Position numbers and translations under genes: made by a program | Assembly: GCF_016650695.1 (NCBI RefSeq) | Contig: NZ_JAEKFH010000005.1 | Span: 62,001-126,000, forward strand | Length of the DNA stretch: 64,000 nt | DNA from: Pseudomonas sp. TH41 | GTDB lineage: Bacteria; Pseudomonadota; Gammaproteobacteria; Pseudomonadales; Pseudomonadaceae | Direction of reading: 5' to 3' | Part shown: positions 43,269-51,808 of the stretch, in pieces | How positions within the stretch are numbered: position 1 is the stretch's first letter | Layout: every line of letters starts with the position of its first letter | Notes under the pieces: generated by a model | Databases searched by the model: none | Told to the model about the DNA's origin: nothing | What the model saw: only the letters and a program-made list of their open reading frames with translations

Positions 43269-44063
43269 ATGACCCCTATTCAAGACACGCTGGAACAGCT
43301 CGCCGCGAATCTGCGCCGGGCCGAAGCCCACGGTGAGGCCATCGCCCCGCTGCGCGAACAGATCGGCGAAGACAACGCCGAGGCCGCTTACACCATTCAG
43401 CGCCTCAACGTCGCCCACGGTGTGGCCAGCGGCCGTCGCGTGGTTGGCCGCAAGATCGGCCTGACCAATCCCAAGGTCCAGGCGCAATTGGGCGTCGACC
43501 AACCGGACTTCGGCACCCTGTTCGCCGACATGTGCTACGGCGATAACGAAACCGTGCCGGTGGGCCGCGTGCTGCAACCGAAGATCGAAGCCGAAATTGC
43601 GCTGATTCTGGAGCGTGATCTACCGCGAGCCGACACCACGTTTGCCGACGTCATGGCGGCTACCGGTTGGGTCGTGCCGGCGCTGGAAATCGTCGGCAGT
43701 CGGGTGCAGGCCTGGAACATTCGCTTCGTCGATACCGTGGCGGACAACGCCTCCAGCGGCTGCTTCGTGCTCGGTGGCCCGGCCCGTCGTCTTGATGGCC
43801 TGGACCTGCGTCAGGCCAGCATGCGCATGACCCGCAACGGTGAAGACGTGTCCAGCGGCAGCGGTGCCGAATGCCTCGGCCATCCCCTCAATGCGGCGGT
43901 ATGGCTGGCGCGCACCATGGCCCGCCTGGGTGATCCGCTACGAGCGGGCGACATCATTCTGACCGGGGCACTCGGGCCGATGGTGGCGGTCGCCGCCGGT
44001 GATCGGTTCGAGGCCGAGATCGAAGGCATTGGTCGGGTTGGTATTGGGTTCACCGCCGAGTGA
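43269..44063 (+). CDS. mhpD: 2-keto-4-pentenoate hydratase
   Basis: 264 residues from the ATG at 43269. It adds water to 2-hydroxypenta-2,4-dienoate, giving 4-hydroxy-2-oxovalerate. It belongs to the hydratase/decarboxylase branch of the FAH-like fold; metal-binding glutamates are in PKIEAEIALIL. Other family segments are GRKIGLTNPKVQAQLGV and VADNASSGCFVLGG. It lies 14 bases after mhpC. Confidence 0.93.
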   Translation: MTPIQDTLEQLAANLRRAEAHGEAIAPLREQIGEDNAEAAYTIQRLNVAHGVASGRRVVGRKIGLTNPKVQAQLGVDQPDFGTLFADMCYGDNETVPVGRVLQPKIEAEIALILERDLPRADTTFADVMAATGWVVPALEIVGSRVQAWNIRFVDTVADNASSGCFVLGGPARRLDGLDLRQASMRMTRNGEDVSSGSGAECLGHPLNAAVWLARTMARLGDPLRAGDIILTGALGPMVAVAAGDRFEAEIEGIGRVGIGFTAE

Positions 44064-44095
44064 TCGGCGACTTGCGTGCAAACGAGGCAATCACA

Positions 44096-45034
44096 ATGAA
44101 CAAAAAACTCAAAGTCGCCATCGTCGGTTCCGGCAACATCGGCACCGACCTGATGATCAAGATCCTGCGTAACGCCAAACACCTGGAAATCGCGGTCATG
44201 GTCGGCATTGACCCGGCCTCCGACGGCTTGGCCCGGGCCCTGCGCATGGGCGTGGCCACCACCCATGAAGGCGTCGAAGGCCTGACCCGTATGGAGGTGT
44301 TCAAGGACATCGACTTCGTGTTCGACGCCACCTCGGCCGGTGCCCATGTGAAGAACGATGCGTTCCTGCGCTCGATCAAACCTGGCATTCGCCTGATCGA
44401 CCTGACCCCGGCCGCCATCGGTCCGTATTGCGTACCGGTGGTTAACCTCGAGCAGAACCTCGGCCAACTCAACGTCAACATGGTCACCTGCGGTGGCCAG
44501 GCGACGATCCCGATGGTCGCCGCCGTCTCGCGCGTGGCCAAGGTGCACTACGCCGAAATCGTTGCCTCGATTGCCAGCAAATCGGCCGGTCCCGGCACCC
44601 GTGCCAACATCGACGAGTTCACCGAAACCACCTCCAAAGCCATCGAGGTGATCGGCGGTGCCGCCAAGGGCAAGGCGATCATCGTGATGAACCCGGCCGA
44701 GCCGCCGCTGATGATGCGCGACACCGTGTTCGTGTTGTCCGAAGCGGCCGACCAGGCTGAGGTCGAGGCCTCGATTGTCGAGATGGCCGCCGCCGTGCAG
44801 GCCTATGTGCCGGGCTATCGCCTGAAGCAAAAAGTCCAGTTCGACGTCATCCCGGAGGACGCGCCGCTGAACATTCCCGGCCTCGGCAAATTCTCCGGGC
44901 TCAAGACCTCGGTGTTCCTCGAAGTCGAAGGCGCCGCCCATTACCTGCCGGCCTACGCCGGTAATCTCGACATCATGACCTCCGCTGCCTTGGCCACCGC
45001 CGAGCGCATGGCGCAGTCGATGCTGAACGCCTGA
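44096..45034 (+). CDS. mhpF: Acetaldehyde dehydrogenase (acylating)
   Basis: 312 residues from the ATG at 44096. It converts acetaldehyde from the aldolase to acetyl-CoA with NAD and CoA. It has the NAD-binding motif VAIVGSGNIGTDLMIKIL, the catalytic cysteine in NMVTCGGQATIPMV, and the C-terminal dimer/aldolase contact region. It works as a channelling complex with MhpE, encoded 10 bases downstream. Confidence 0.94.
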   Translation: MNKKLKVAIVGSGNIGTDLMIKILRNAKHLEIAVMVGIDPASDGLARALRMGVATTHEGVEGLTRMEVFKDIDFVFDATSAGAHVKNDAFLRSIKPGIRLIDLTPAAIGPYCVPVVNLEQNLGQLNVNMVTCGGQATIPMVAAVSRVAKVHYAEIVASIASKSAGPGTRANIDEFTETTSKAIEVIGGAAKGKAIIVMNPAEPPLMMRDTVFVLSEAADQAEVEASIVEMAAAVQAYVPGYRLKQKVQFDVIPEDAPLNIPGLGKFSGLKTSVFLEVEGAAHYLPAYAGNLDIMTSAALATAERMAQSMLNA

Positions 45035-45044
45035 GGAAACCGAC

Positions 45045-46055
45045 ATGAACGGTAAGAAAATCTATATCTCCGACGTCACCCTGCGCGATGGCAGCCATGC
45101 CGTTCGCCATCAGTATTCGCTGCAAAACGTGCAGGACATTGCCCGCGCCCTGGACAAGGCCAAGGTCGACTCGATCGAAGTCGCCCATGGCGATGGTCTG
45201 CAAGGTTCGAGCTTCAACTACGGCTTCGCGGCGCACACCGATCTGGAGTGGATCGAAGCGGCGGCCGATGTCATCAACCACGCCAAAATCACCACCCTGT
45301 TGTTGCCCGGCATCGGCACGGTGCATGACCTGAAAGCGGCCTACAACGCCGGTGCCCGCGTGGTGCGCATCGCCACCCATTGCACCGAAGCCGACGTGTC
45401 GAAACAGCACATCGAGTATGCCCGCGAGCTGGGCATGGACACCGTCGGTTTCCTGATGATGAGCCATATGATCCCGGCCGAGCAGTTGGCCGCTCAGGCC
45501 AAGCTGATGGAAAGCTACGGCGCGACCTGCGTGTACATGGCCGACTCCGGTGGCGCGATGAACATGCAGGACGTGCGCGACCGTTTCCGCGCTTTCAAAG
45601 CGGTGCTCAAGCCGGAAACCGAAACCGGCATGCACGCGCACCACAACCTCAGTTTGGGCGTGGCCAACTCGATCACCGCCGTCGAGGAGGGCTGCGACCG
45701 CATCGACGCCAGCCTGGCTGGCATGGGCGCGGGGGCCGGTAACGCGCCGCTGGAAGTGTTCATCGCCGCCGCCGAACGTCTGGGCTGGAACCACGGCACC
45801 GACCTCTACACCCTGATGGATGCCGCCGATGACATCGTCCGCCCGTTGCAGGACCGTCCGGTGCGGGTCGATCGCGAGACCCTGGCGCTGGGGTATGCCG
45901 GCGTCTACTCGAGCTTCCTGCGTCACGCCGAAATCGCTGCGGCCAAGTACGGCCTCAAGACCCTCGACATCCTCGTCGAACTGGGCAAACGGCGCATGGT
46001 CGGCGGTCAGGAAGACATGATCGTCGATGTCGCGCTGGACCTGCTCAAGCATTAA
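45045..46055 (+). CDS. mhpE: 4-hydroxy-2-oxovalerate aldolase
   Basis: 336 residues. A class II aldolase of the DRE-TIM family that splits 4-hydroxy-2-oxovalerate into pyruvate and acetaldehyde. The metal site is visible in ISDVTLRDGSHAVRHQY and the HxH pair in GMHAHHNLSLGVANS. It pairs with MhpF. The operon order A-B-C-D-F-E matches E. coli. A REP pair follows the stop. Confidence 0.94.
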   Translation: MNGKKIYISDVTLRDGSHAVRHQYSLQNVQDIARALDKAKVDSIEVAHGDGLQGSSFNYGFAAHTDLEWIEAAADVINHAKITTLLLPGIGTVHDLKAAYNAGARVVRIATHCTEADVSKQHIEYARELGMDTVGFLMMSHMIPAEQLAAQAKLMESYGATCVYMADSGGAMNMQDVRDRFRAFKAVLKPETETGMHAHHNLSLGVANSITAVEEGCDRIDASLAGMGAGAGNAPLEVFIAAAERLGWNHGTDLYTLMDAADDIVRPLQDRPVRVDRETLALGYAGVYSSFLRHAEIAAAKYGLKTLDILVELGKRRMVGGQEDMIVDVALDLLKH

Positions 46056-46067
46056 CACCACACAACC

Positions 46068-46158
46068 TGTGGGAGCGAGCCTGCTCGCGAATGGTTATGA
46101 CCTTCAACCGATGCGTTGACTGACCCACCGCCATCGCGAGCAGGCTCGCTCCCACAGG
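46068..46158. repeat. Paired REP element, family 1
   Basis: TGTGGGAGCGAGCCTGCTCGCGA and its inverted copy TCGCGAGCAGGCTCGCTCCCACA, about 45 bases apart, between mhpE and the transporter gene. Confidence 0.85.
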
Positions 46159-46203
46159 GTTGGCATTCTGGCTGACATAACAACAATAAAACGGGTACTG
46201 CCC

Positions 46204-47409
46204 ATGACAACGTTCAACCTGACAACACCGCTGCACATGACGCGGACCATCGCTCTGTGTTTCCTCGTCGCCCTGATGGAAGGCCTCGACCTGCAGGCCT
46301 CCGGAATTGCCGCCCAAGGCATGGCGGCCGCTTTCGAGCTGGATAAGTTACACATGGGCTGGGTGTTCAGCGCCGGGATTTTCGGCCTGTTGCCCGGTGC
46401 TTTCCTGGGCGGCCTGCTGGCTGACCGCATCGGGCGCAAACGTGTACTAATGGCGTCGGTGGCGCTGTTCGGGCTGTTCTCGCTGATCACGACCATGGCC
46501 TGGGATTTCAACAGCTTGCTGGTTGCCCGTTGCCTGACGGGTGTGGGTTTGGGCGCCGCCCTGCCCAACCTGATCGCCCTGACCAGTGAAGTGGCGGGCC
46601 CACGTCTGCGTGGCATGGCCGTGAGCCTGATGTATTGCGGGGTGCCGCTGGGTGCCGCGGTGGCGGCCAGTATCGGCATTGCACAATTGGCCGGCGGCTG
46701 GCAGGTGGTGTTCTACGTGGGCGGCCTGGTTCCACTGTTGATCATGCCTCTGCTGGGGCTTTATCTGCCGGAGTCGGCGCAGTTTCGCAGCGTCCAGGGC
46801 GTCGCCCCCATCGGCGTGGTCAAGGGCTTGTTCCGCGAGGGCGCGGCGCTGCCGACCGCTATGATCTGGGTGAGTTACTTCTTTACGCTCATGGTCGTGT
46901 ACATCCTGATCAACTGGCTGCCGAGCCTGTTGGTCGGCCAGGGTTTCAGCGGCCGTCAGGCCAGCTGGGTGATGTTTGCCCTGCAACTTGGCGCTGCGAC
47001 CGGGACCTTGCTGCTGGGCTGGGTGATGGACCGACTGCCGGCCTGGGCCCTGTCGGCACTGATCTATGTCGGCATTCTCGCTTCGCTGACCGCTCTGGGC
47101 ATGTCCAGCCAATTGGAGAGCATGCTGGTGGCCGGTTTCGTCGCCGGTTTTTTCGCCACCGGCGGGCAGTGCGTGCTGTATGCCTTGGCACCGCATTTCT
47201 ATCGACCAGCGGTACGCGCCACGGGCGTGGGCAGTGCGGTCGCCATTGGTCGGCTGGGCGCGATGAGTGGCCCGCTGGTGGCCGGCAAAATGCTCGCGTT
47301 GGGCACCGGTACGACCGGCGTGATGATGGCCTCGGCACCGGGGATAGTCATCGCGGCACTGGCGATGTTTTACCTGTCGGTTCGACGCAACGGCTCCAGC
47401 CCCGACTGA
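46204..47409 (+). CDS. mhpT: MFS transporter for 3-hydroxyphenylpropionate (AAHS family)
   Basis: 401 residues, about 12 helices. The start region MTRTIALCFLVALMEGLDLQASGIAAQGMAAAF and the loop GGLLADRIGRKRVLMA are characteristic of aromatic acid:proton symporters. It directly follows the mhp catabolic genes, as in E. coli, so it is assigned to substrate uptake. A REP element separates it from mhpE, so it may depend partly on its own promoter. Confidence 0.9.
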   Translation: MTTFNLTTPLHMTRTIALCFLVALMEGLDLQASGIAAQGMAAAFELDKLHMGWVFSAGIFGLLPGAFLGGLLADRIGRKRVLMASVALFGLFSLITTMAWDFNSLLVARCLTGVGLGAALPNLIALTSEVAGPRLRGMAVSLMYCGVPLGAAVAASIGIAQLAGGWQVVFYVGGLVPLLIMPLLGLYLPESAQFRSVQGVAPIGVVKGLFREGAALPTAMIWVSYFFTLMVVYILINWLPSLLVGQGFSGRQASWVMFALQLGAATGTLLLGWVMDRLPAWALSALIYVGILASLTALGMSSQLESMLVAGFVAGFFATGGQCVLYALAPHFYRPAVRATGVGSAVAIGRLGAMSGPLVAGKMLALGTGTTGVMMASAPGIVIAALAMFYLSVRRNGSSPD

Positions 47410-47426
47410 CACCCCATCCGTAAAAC

Positions 47427-47447
47427 CCCGCGCCGCGAAGGCGCGGG
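47427..47447. other. GC-rich hairpin between mhpT and porin gene
   Basis: CCCGCGCC / GGCGCGGG stem of 8 pairs with a 5-base loop, 18 bases after the mhpT stop. There is no T-run, so it is a poor terminator; it could stabilise upstream mRNA or attenuate porin expression. Confidence 0.4.
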
Positions 47448-47480
47448 TATATCCCTACAACAATAAAAGTGAACACTGCC

Positions 47481-48752
47481 ATGCTCAGGACTTCTCTTGG
47501 GGCGCTCAGCGCCTGCACCTGCGTTTTTTTCCTTGGTCAGGCTTGCGCCAGCGGCTTTGTCGATGACAGCCACGCCGATCTGACGATGCGCAACTATTAC
47601 TTCGACCGCAACTACGTGAACACCACGCCCCAGGCGGCTGCCCGTGAGTGGGCGCAAGGCTTCATCCTCAACCTGCGCTCGGGTTACACCGATGGACCTG
47701 TGGGGTTCGGCCTGGATGCTCAGGGTTTACTGGGCGTACGCCTGGATTCTTCGCCTGATCGCACGGGAACCGGCCTGCTGCCATCCAACCCAATCACCCA
47801 CGAACCGGCCAGTGAATATTCAGAGCTGGGCCTGACCGCCAAGGTCAGGGCCTCGAAAAGCGAGTTGCAACTGGGCACCATCAGCACGGTCCTGCCAGTC
47901 GCCTTCGCCAGCCCTACCCGCTTGCTGCCACAGACCTTCCGCGGCGCTTACCTCAAGTCCCAGGAAATCGACAACCTGACCCTGCACCTCGGCTGGCTGG
48001 ATCGCATCAACCTGCGCGACTCCACCGACTACCAGAAAATGTCGGTGGGCTCACCCAACGGACGCTTCAATGGCGCCGCCGAGTCGGACCGCTTTTCCTT
48101 CCTTGGCGGCGACTATGCCTGGTCGCCACAATTGACGTTGAAGTACTACCACGCAGAACTTGCTGACCTGTACCGCAAGGACTTCTACGGCTTTATCGAC
48201 AATCGTCCGATGGGGCCCGGCAGCCTGAAAAGCGACTTTCGTCTGTTCGTCACCGGTGAAGACGGCGCCGCCAAGGCCGGCCCGGTGGACAACCGCAATG
48301 CGGCCCTGATGCTGACGTACGCCTTGGGGGCCCACAAATTCGGTGCCGGCTACATGCAACTGACCGGCAAGACCGCCATGCCCTATCTGTTCGGCACCGA
48401 GCCACTGGTGATCACCGAAGGCACGCTGAGCTCGGAGTTTCTCAACCCCAAGGAGCGCAGTTGGCAGGTGCGGTATGACTACAATTTCGTGGCCATGGGC
48501 TTGCCGGGACTCAATGGCATGCTGCGCTACGTGAGCGGCGACAATATCGAGTTGCCCAAGCTGGGGGGCTCCAACCTGACAGAAAGTGAAAAAGATATCG
48601 AGCTGTCGTACGTACTGCAGGGCACGCCCCTGAAGGGCCTGGCTCTGCGCGTACGCAACGCCTGGTACCGCAACGACTTCACCGCCCAGGCCAGCCATCG
48701 GGATGATAATGAGCTGCGGGTGAATGTCGATTACACATGGAAGCTTTGGTGA
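47481..48752 (+). CDS. OprD-family outer-membrane porin
   Basis: 423 residues. The signal peptide MLRTSLGALSACTCVFFLGQ is cleaved near CAS, followed by the OprD-family opening GFVDDSHADLTMRNYYFDRNY and AAAREWAQGFILNLRSGYTDGPVGFGLDAQGLLGVRLD. The C-terminus LRVNVDYTWKLW ends in an aromatic residue, as barrels do. OprD relatives admit specific small acids. Placement after mhpT suggests outer-membrane entry of 3-hydroxyphenylpropionate or related phenylpropanoids. Confidence 0.9.
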   Translation: MLRTSLGALSACTCVFFLGQACASGFVDDSHADLTMRNYYFDRNYVNTTPQAAAREWAQGFILNLRSGYTDGPVGFGLDAQGLLGVRLDSSPDRTGTGLLPSNPITHEPASEYSELGLTAKVRASKSELQLGTISTVLPVAFASPTRLLPQTFRGAYLKSQEIDNLTLHLGWLDRINLRDSTDYQKMSVGSPNGRFNGAAESDRFSFLGGDYAWSPQLTLKYYHAELADLYRKDFYGFIDNRPMGPGSLKSDFRLFVTGEDGAAKAGPVDNRNAALMLTYALGAHKFGAGYMQLTGKTAMPYLFGTEPLVITEGTLSSEFLNPKERSWQVRYDYNFVAMGLPGLNGMLRYVSGDNIELPKLGGSNLTESEKDIELSYVLQGTPLKGLALRVRNAWYRNDFTAQASHRDDNELRVNVDYTWKLW

Positions 48753-48837
48753 GTTTCACCCTTCTGTGAGTGGACCCAGGATGGTAAAAGACAGGGCGAA
48801 GTCTTCTGTTTAAAACGCCTGGAAAAGGATCACATTG

Positions 48838-50277
48838 GTGAAGCCTCCCGCCACGCCAGATTCAAGTGTCGCCACCGAGGCGGGTCTCAGCGTGCAAACC
48901 CGCTTGATCGCGCTGGTTGTCGCGGTGACCTTTTTTATGGAAAACCTCGACGCGACGGTCATCGCGACGGCCCTGCCAACCATGGCAACGGCATTCGGGA
49001 TTACGCCAGTCGACATGAACGTGGGGATCACTGCCTACATTCTCGCGGTGGCGATCTTCATTCCACTTTCAAGCTGGATCGCCGACCGGTTTGGCGCACG
49101 GCGGGTGTTCGCCGGGGCAATCGTGGTCTTTACCCTCGCCTCTCTTTTATGCGGGCTCAGCCAAAACCTTGAAATGTTCGTTTTGGCTCGCGTGCTACAG
49201 GGCATTGGCGGCGCGCTGATGGTGCCGGTGGGACGCCTGGCGGTTCTTCGCAACACCGACAAAAAAGACCTGGTGAACATGATTGCGGTGATTACCTGGC
49301 CCGGCCTGGTAGCCCCTATCCTCGGGCCGTTAGTGGGCGGCCTGATCGTTACCCATACGTCATGGCCATGGATTTTTTACGTCAACTTGCCACTCGGTGT
49401 CTTGGCGTTGATTGCCGCGCTTTGGCTTGTACCCGAAGGCCGTGAAGAAAACGTACGCACATTTGACGGGAAAGGATTCGCCTTGCTGGCGGGCGCCTGC
49501 GCCTCCCTTCTGGGCGGTCTGGAATGGTTGGGCAGCCAGGACGGCAACGCGATGTTTTTGGGGTTTGGACTGGTGATTGCGGGTGTGATCCTTGCCGTGT
49601 GGGCGGTGCATCACTGTCGGCATCACGCCAGCCCGCTGTTGCCCCTCGGCACCGTGTCGATCAACACCTTTCGGGTCAGCATCTTTGGCGGATCGCTCTT
49701 TCGCCTGGCAATCAGCGCCTTGCCGTTTTTGCTCCCGCTGTTGTTCCAGGTCGGGTTCGGGTTGTCCCCCGTCGACGCCGGCCTCCTGGTGTTAGCGGTC
49801 TTCGCCGGCAACCTCGCCATGAAGCCGTTTACGACGGCAATCATGCAGCGCTATGGCTTTCGCAACGTCCTGCTCGTCAATGGCGTCATCGGTGTGGTTT
49901 CGATCGTGGCCTGCGCGTTCTTCACCCCACAGACCCCCTTCGCATTGATCGCCGCCGTGCTATTCGCCGGCGGACTATCGCGATCCATGCAATTCACTTG
50001 CTACAACTCCATCGGCTTTGCCGACGTCCCCAAGGAGCGTATGAGCGAGGCTTCGGCACTGTTCAGTATGTTTTTCCAACTGGCCATGGGGATGGGAGTG
50101 ACCGTCGCCGCACTGCTGCTGCGCGCCTCCATGTCCATGCAAAACCACGACCTGCAGGCCCAGATCGCCGACTTTCGAGTGGCCTTTCTCGGCGTTGCGC
50201 TGGTGGGGTTGCTTGCACTGATTGATGTGCTCAGGTTACCCAGGCATGCGGGGGAAAGTGTCTTGAAGCGCCCTTGA
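48838..50277 (+). CDS. MFS multidrug efflux transporter (DHA2, EmrB/QacA type)
   Basis: 479 residues from the GTG at 48838; a TTG at 48835 is equally near the AAGGA site. About 14 helices, with DHA2 signatures MENLDATVIATALPTMATAFG, SSWIADRFGARRVF and VLQGIGGALMVPVGRLAVLRN. No membrane-fusion partner or regulator is adjacent. It probably exports hydrophobic toxic compounds with proton influx. Confidence 0.88.
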   Translation: MKPPATPDSSVATEAGLSVQTRLIALVVAVTFFMENLDATVIATALPTMATAFGITPVDMNVGITAYILAVAIFIPLSSWIADRFGARRVFAGAIVVFTLASLLCGLSQNLEMFVLARVLQGIGGALMVPVGRLAVLRNTDKKDLVNMIAVITWPGLVAPILGPLVGGLIVTHTSWPWIFYVNLPLGVLALIAALWLVPEGREENVRTFDGKGFALLAGACASLLGGLEWLGSQDGNAMFLGFGLVIAGVILAVWAVHHCRHHASPLLPLGTVSINTFRVSIFGGSLFRLAISALPFLLPLLFQVGFGLSPVDAGLLVLAVFAGNLAMKPFTTAIMQRYGFRNVLLVNGVIGVVSIVACAFFTPQTPFALIAAVLFAGGLSRSMQFTCYNSIGFADVPKERMSEASALFSMFFQLAMGMGVTVAALLLRASMSMQNHDLQAQIADFRVAFLGVALVGLLALIDVLRLPRHAGESVLKRP

Positions 50278-50288
50278 TGAGGCCTTCT

Positions 50289-50372
50289 TCACACGGGAGA
50301 GATCGTGGCAAGCGCACCAATCAAAATGGTTAACAACAGAAATCCACCGAGAAAAATAGCCATCTTGCCCAT
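50289..50372 (-). CDS. Putative 27-residue single-span membrane peptide
   Basis: A short leftward frame starts MGKMAIFLGGFLLLTILIG and ends in TISPV. It is preceded by a perfect AGGAGG ribosome site (50378-50383) at 5 bases from the ATG. The product is almost entirely one hydrophobic helix with a basic N-terminus, so it should insert with the N-terminus in the cytoplasm. Such peptides often modulate larger membrane proteins or act as toxins. Its 3-prime end lies 11 bases from the convergent MFS efflux gene. Not recognised. Confidence 0.6.
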   Translation of the reverse strand: MGKMAIFLGGFLLLTILIGALATISPV

Positions 50373-50568
50373 TGGGGCCTCCTAACGTATGAGTGTGCCG
50401 TGCAGCCGCGACCGAACGGCGGATCGTGCCGTCATTGTGAGCCGGGGGCTGGGTGCATTACAGATGCAGAAGGTGACGGAAAATACGGATCAGCGTGAAA
50501 ACCACGCCGTTATGCCCACTGATACTGACTTGACCACAATCCGGACAGCCCGCCTCGCTGCCGCTCAC

Positions 50569-50868
50569 TCAATGCTTGCACTCCGACAACACCACTTGGC
50601 AAGTATTAGGCGTACCACCGGATCGGCCGGCATAGCGTATGCAATTATCCAGGGACTTTTGGCGAGCCATGCTCAAGGTGGAACCCCAAGCCAGGCCGCC
50701 CTCGCCTGCAGTGGGTAGCGCTTTTGCATAGCAGCTTGAGCCTACGCTCGAGGCCGAATAGCGAGCCGTGGCAGGTTTGCCTGCACACCCCGCTGTCAGC
50801 GCCAAGTTAATGGCGAGCAGGGAAAGCAGGACCCAGGACAAGCATTGGCGCGTTGTTTTTCCGGCCAT
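50569..50868 (-). CDS. Small lipoprotein, unknown function (99 aa)
   Basis: 99 residues. A signal peptide with a hydrophobic core (LSWVLLSLLAINLALTAGC) ends in the lipobox LTAGC, so it should be lipid-anchored. The short mature part holds four further cysteines, possibly two disulfides (SSCYAKALPT, NCIRYAG, CQVVLSECKH). Not recognised beyond this. Confidence 0.75.
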   Translation of the reverse strand: MAGKTTRQCLSWVLLSLLAINLALTAGCAGKPATARYSASSVGSSCYAKALPTAGEGGLAWGSTLSMARQKSLDNCIRYAGRSGGTPNTCQVVLSECKH

Positions 50869-51013
50869 CCCATTTCCCCTTCATCAAGAGGCTAGCGGCG
50901 TGTTTGTAGCCCGCACTATTTAGATTAGACGGTGTTGCGCCTGCCACCGGGTCGGTTTAGCGGACCTTGCGCATTCGGGTGCGTTTTCCAGGGGCGGGTC
51001 GACATCGCCGTGG

Positions 51014-51466
51014 CTACTTCACCGCGCTTCCTTGCTTGATATCTCCACAAAAAATATCGACGTTGCCACTGTCCGGTGCACTTCGCACAACAATGGAGTA
51101 CTCACCGGAGAGCAGAACGGGCAGTTCGACCGGTGCGCTTCGTGAAAAAGCCCAGCCGCGTACGGGCTGGCGTTCGGTGTTGACCTGATCATTCATTGCG
51201 AAGGCGACTGGCCCAGGTTGCTGGCAGCTGCCTTTATTGATGAAGGAGTAGAGGCGCAACGGCAGAGAGGCGCCGCTTGGAACACCACTGATGAAGAAAC
51301 TGAGCCCGGTTTTTTTGTCCCAGCTTGTCAACGTTACATTGCCGATCTGACCAGTGTTCTGCCGGGTGGCAACCAGAGTAACGGACACTCCATGGTCTGA
51401 TGACGTGGTACAGCCGAAGAGGCTTGCAGTGATCATCAGGACTGCAAGTGAGTGTCTGAGCTTCAT
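51014..51466 (-). CDS. Putative lipoprotein, unknown function (150 aa)
   Basis: 150 residues; the strong site GAAGGAGG lies 8 bases before the ATG. The signal MKLRHSLAVLMITASLFGC ends in a lipobox (LFGC). The mature part is beta-rich with two cysteines (NKGSCQQPG and VDIFCGDI) and looks like a small immunoglobulin- or barrel-type fold. No confident family. It follows the same orientation as the other lipoprotein gene, 145 bases upstream of it. Confidence 0.8.
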   Translation of the reverse strand: MKLRHSLAVLMITASLFGCTTSSDHGVSVTLVATRQNTGQIGNVTLTSWDKKTGLSFFISGVPSGASLPLRLYSFINKGSCQQPGPVAFAMNDQVNTERQPVRGWAFSRSAPVELPVLLSGEYSIVVRSAPDSGNVDIFCGDIKQGSAVK

Positions 51467-51808
51467 TGCGAACCTCCTTCACGAATGGGTGAACGCGTGC
51501 TGAAACGTCTTTGATCGAGCGACTCGCCATCGCCTCCCGCCCAACCAGCGGAGTTGAGGGTGCCGCTATGACCTCTGGGCTTTTGACGTCCGAAACAGTC
51601 TAGTTCATGGGCGGTAACCCTGGGTGCTACCTGGATTGAGGGTCGCATGCCCCCCCAAATGTCCCTTGCAAAGTCTCTACCTAGCACCTTTAATCGATAC
51701 AGAATATCTGAGCGCCACCTCATCAAATAGGTCTTCCACATAAGGTTTAAACACGCTTATTGAAGTTCCGCCTTGTTCTCTTCCTGATCTACCCAGCCAG
51801 AGAGCTCA
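51467..51808. other. Intergenic region, no gene seen
   Basis: 342 bases between divergent lipoprotein and GNAT-like genes. A leftward frame at 51463-51741 lacks a ribosome site and family features. Promoters for both neighbours must lie here; none could be fixed. Confidence 0.5.

Noticed and set aside
43811..45046. 411-codon leftward open frame
   Set aside because: Antisense to mhpF; His/Gly/Asp-rich artefact translation.
31607..46158. Repeated inverted sequences considered as a CRISPR array or integron sites
   Set aside because: They are dispersed pairs at single intergenic places with the GTAGGAGC or GGGAGCGAGC hairpin typical of Pseudomonas REP, with no regular spacers or integrase.
50389..50718. 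109-codon rightward frame overlapping the small lipoprotein gene
   Set aside because: No ribosome site; the opposite strand has a signal peptide with a lipobox.
51463..51741. 92-codon leftward frame upstream of the 150-residue lipoprotein gene
   Set aside because: No ribosome site and a composition unlike a protein; overlaps the lipoprotein start.
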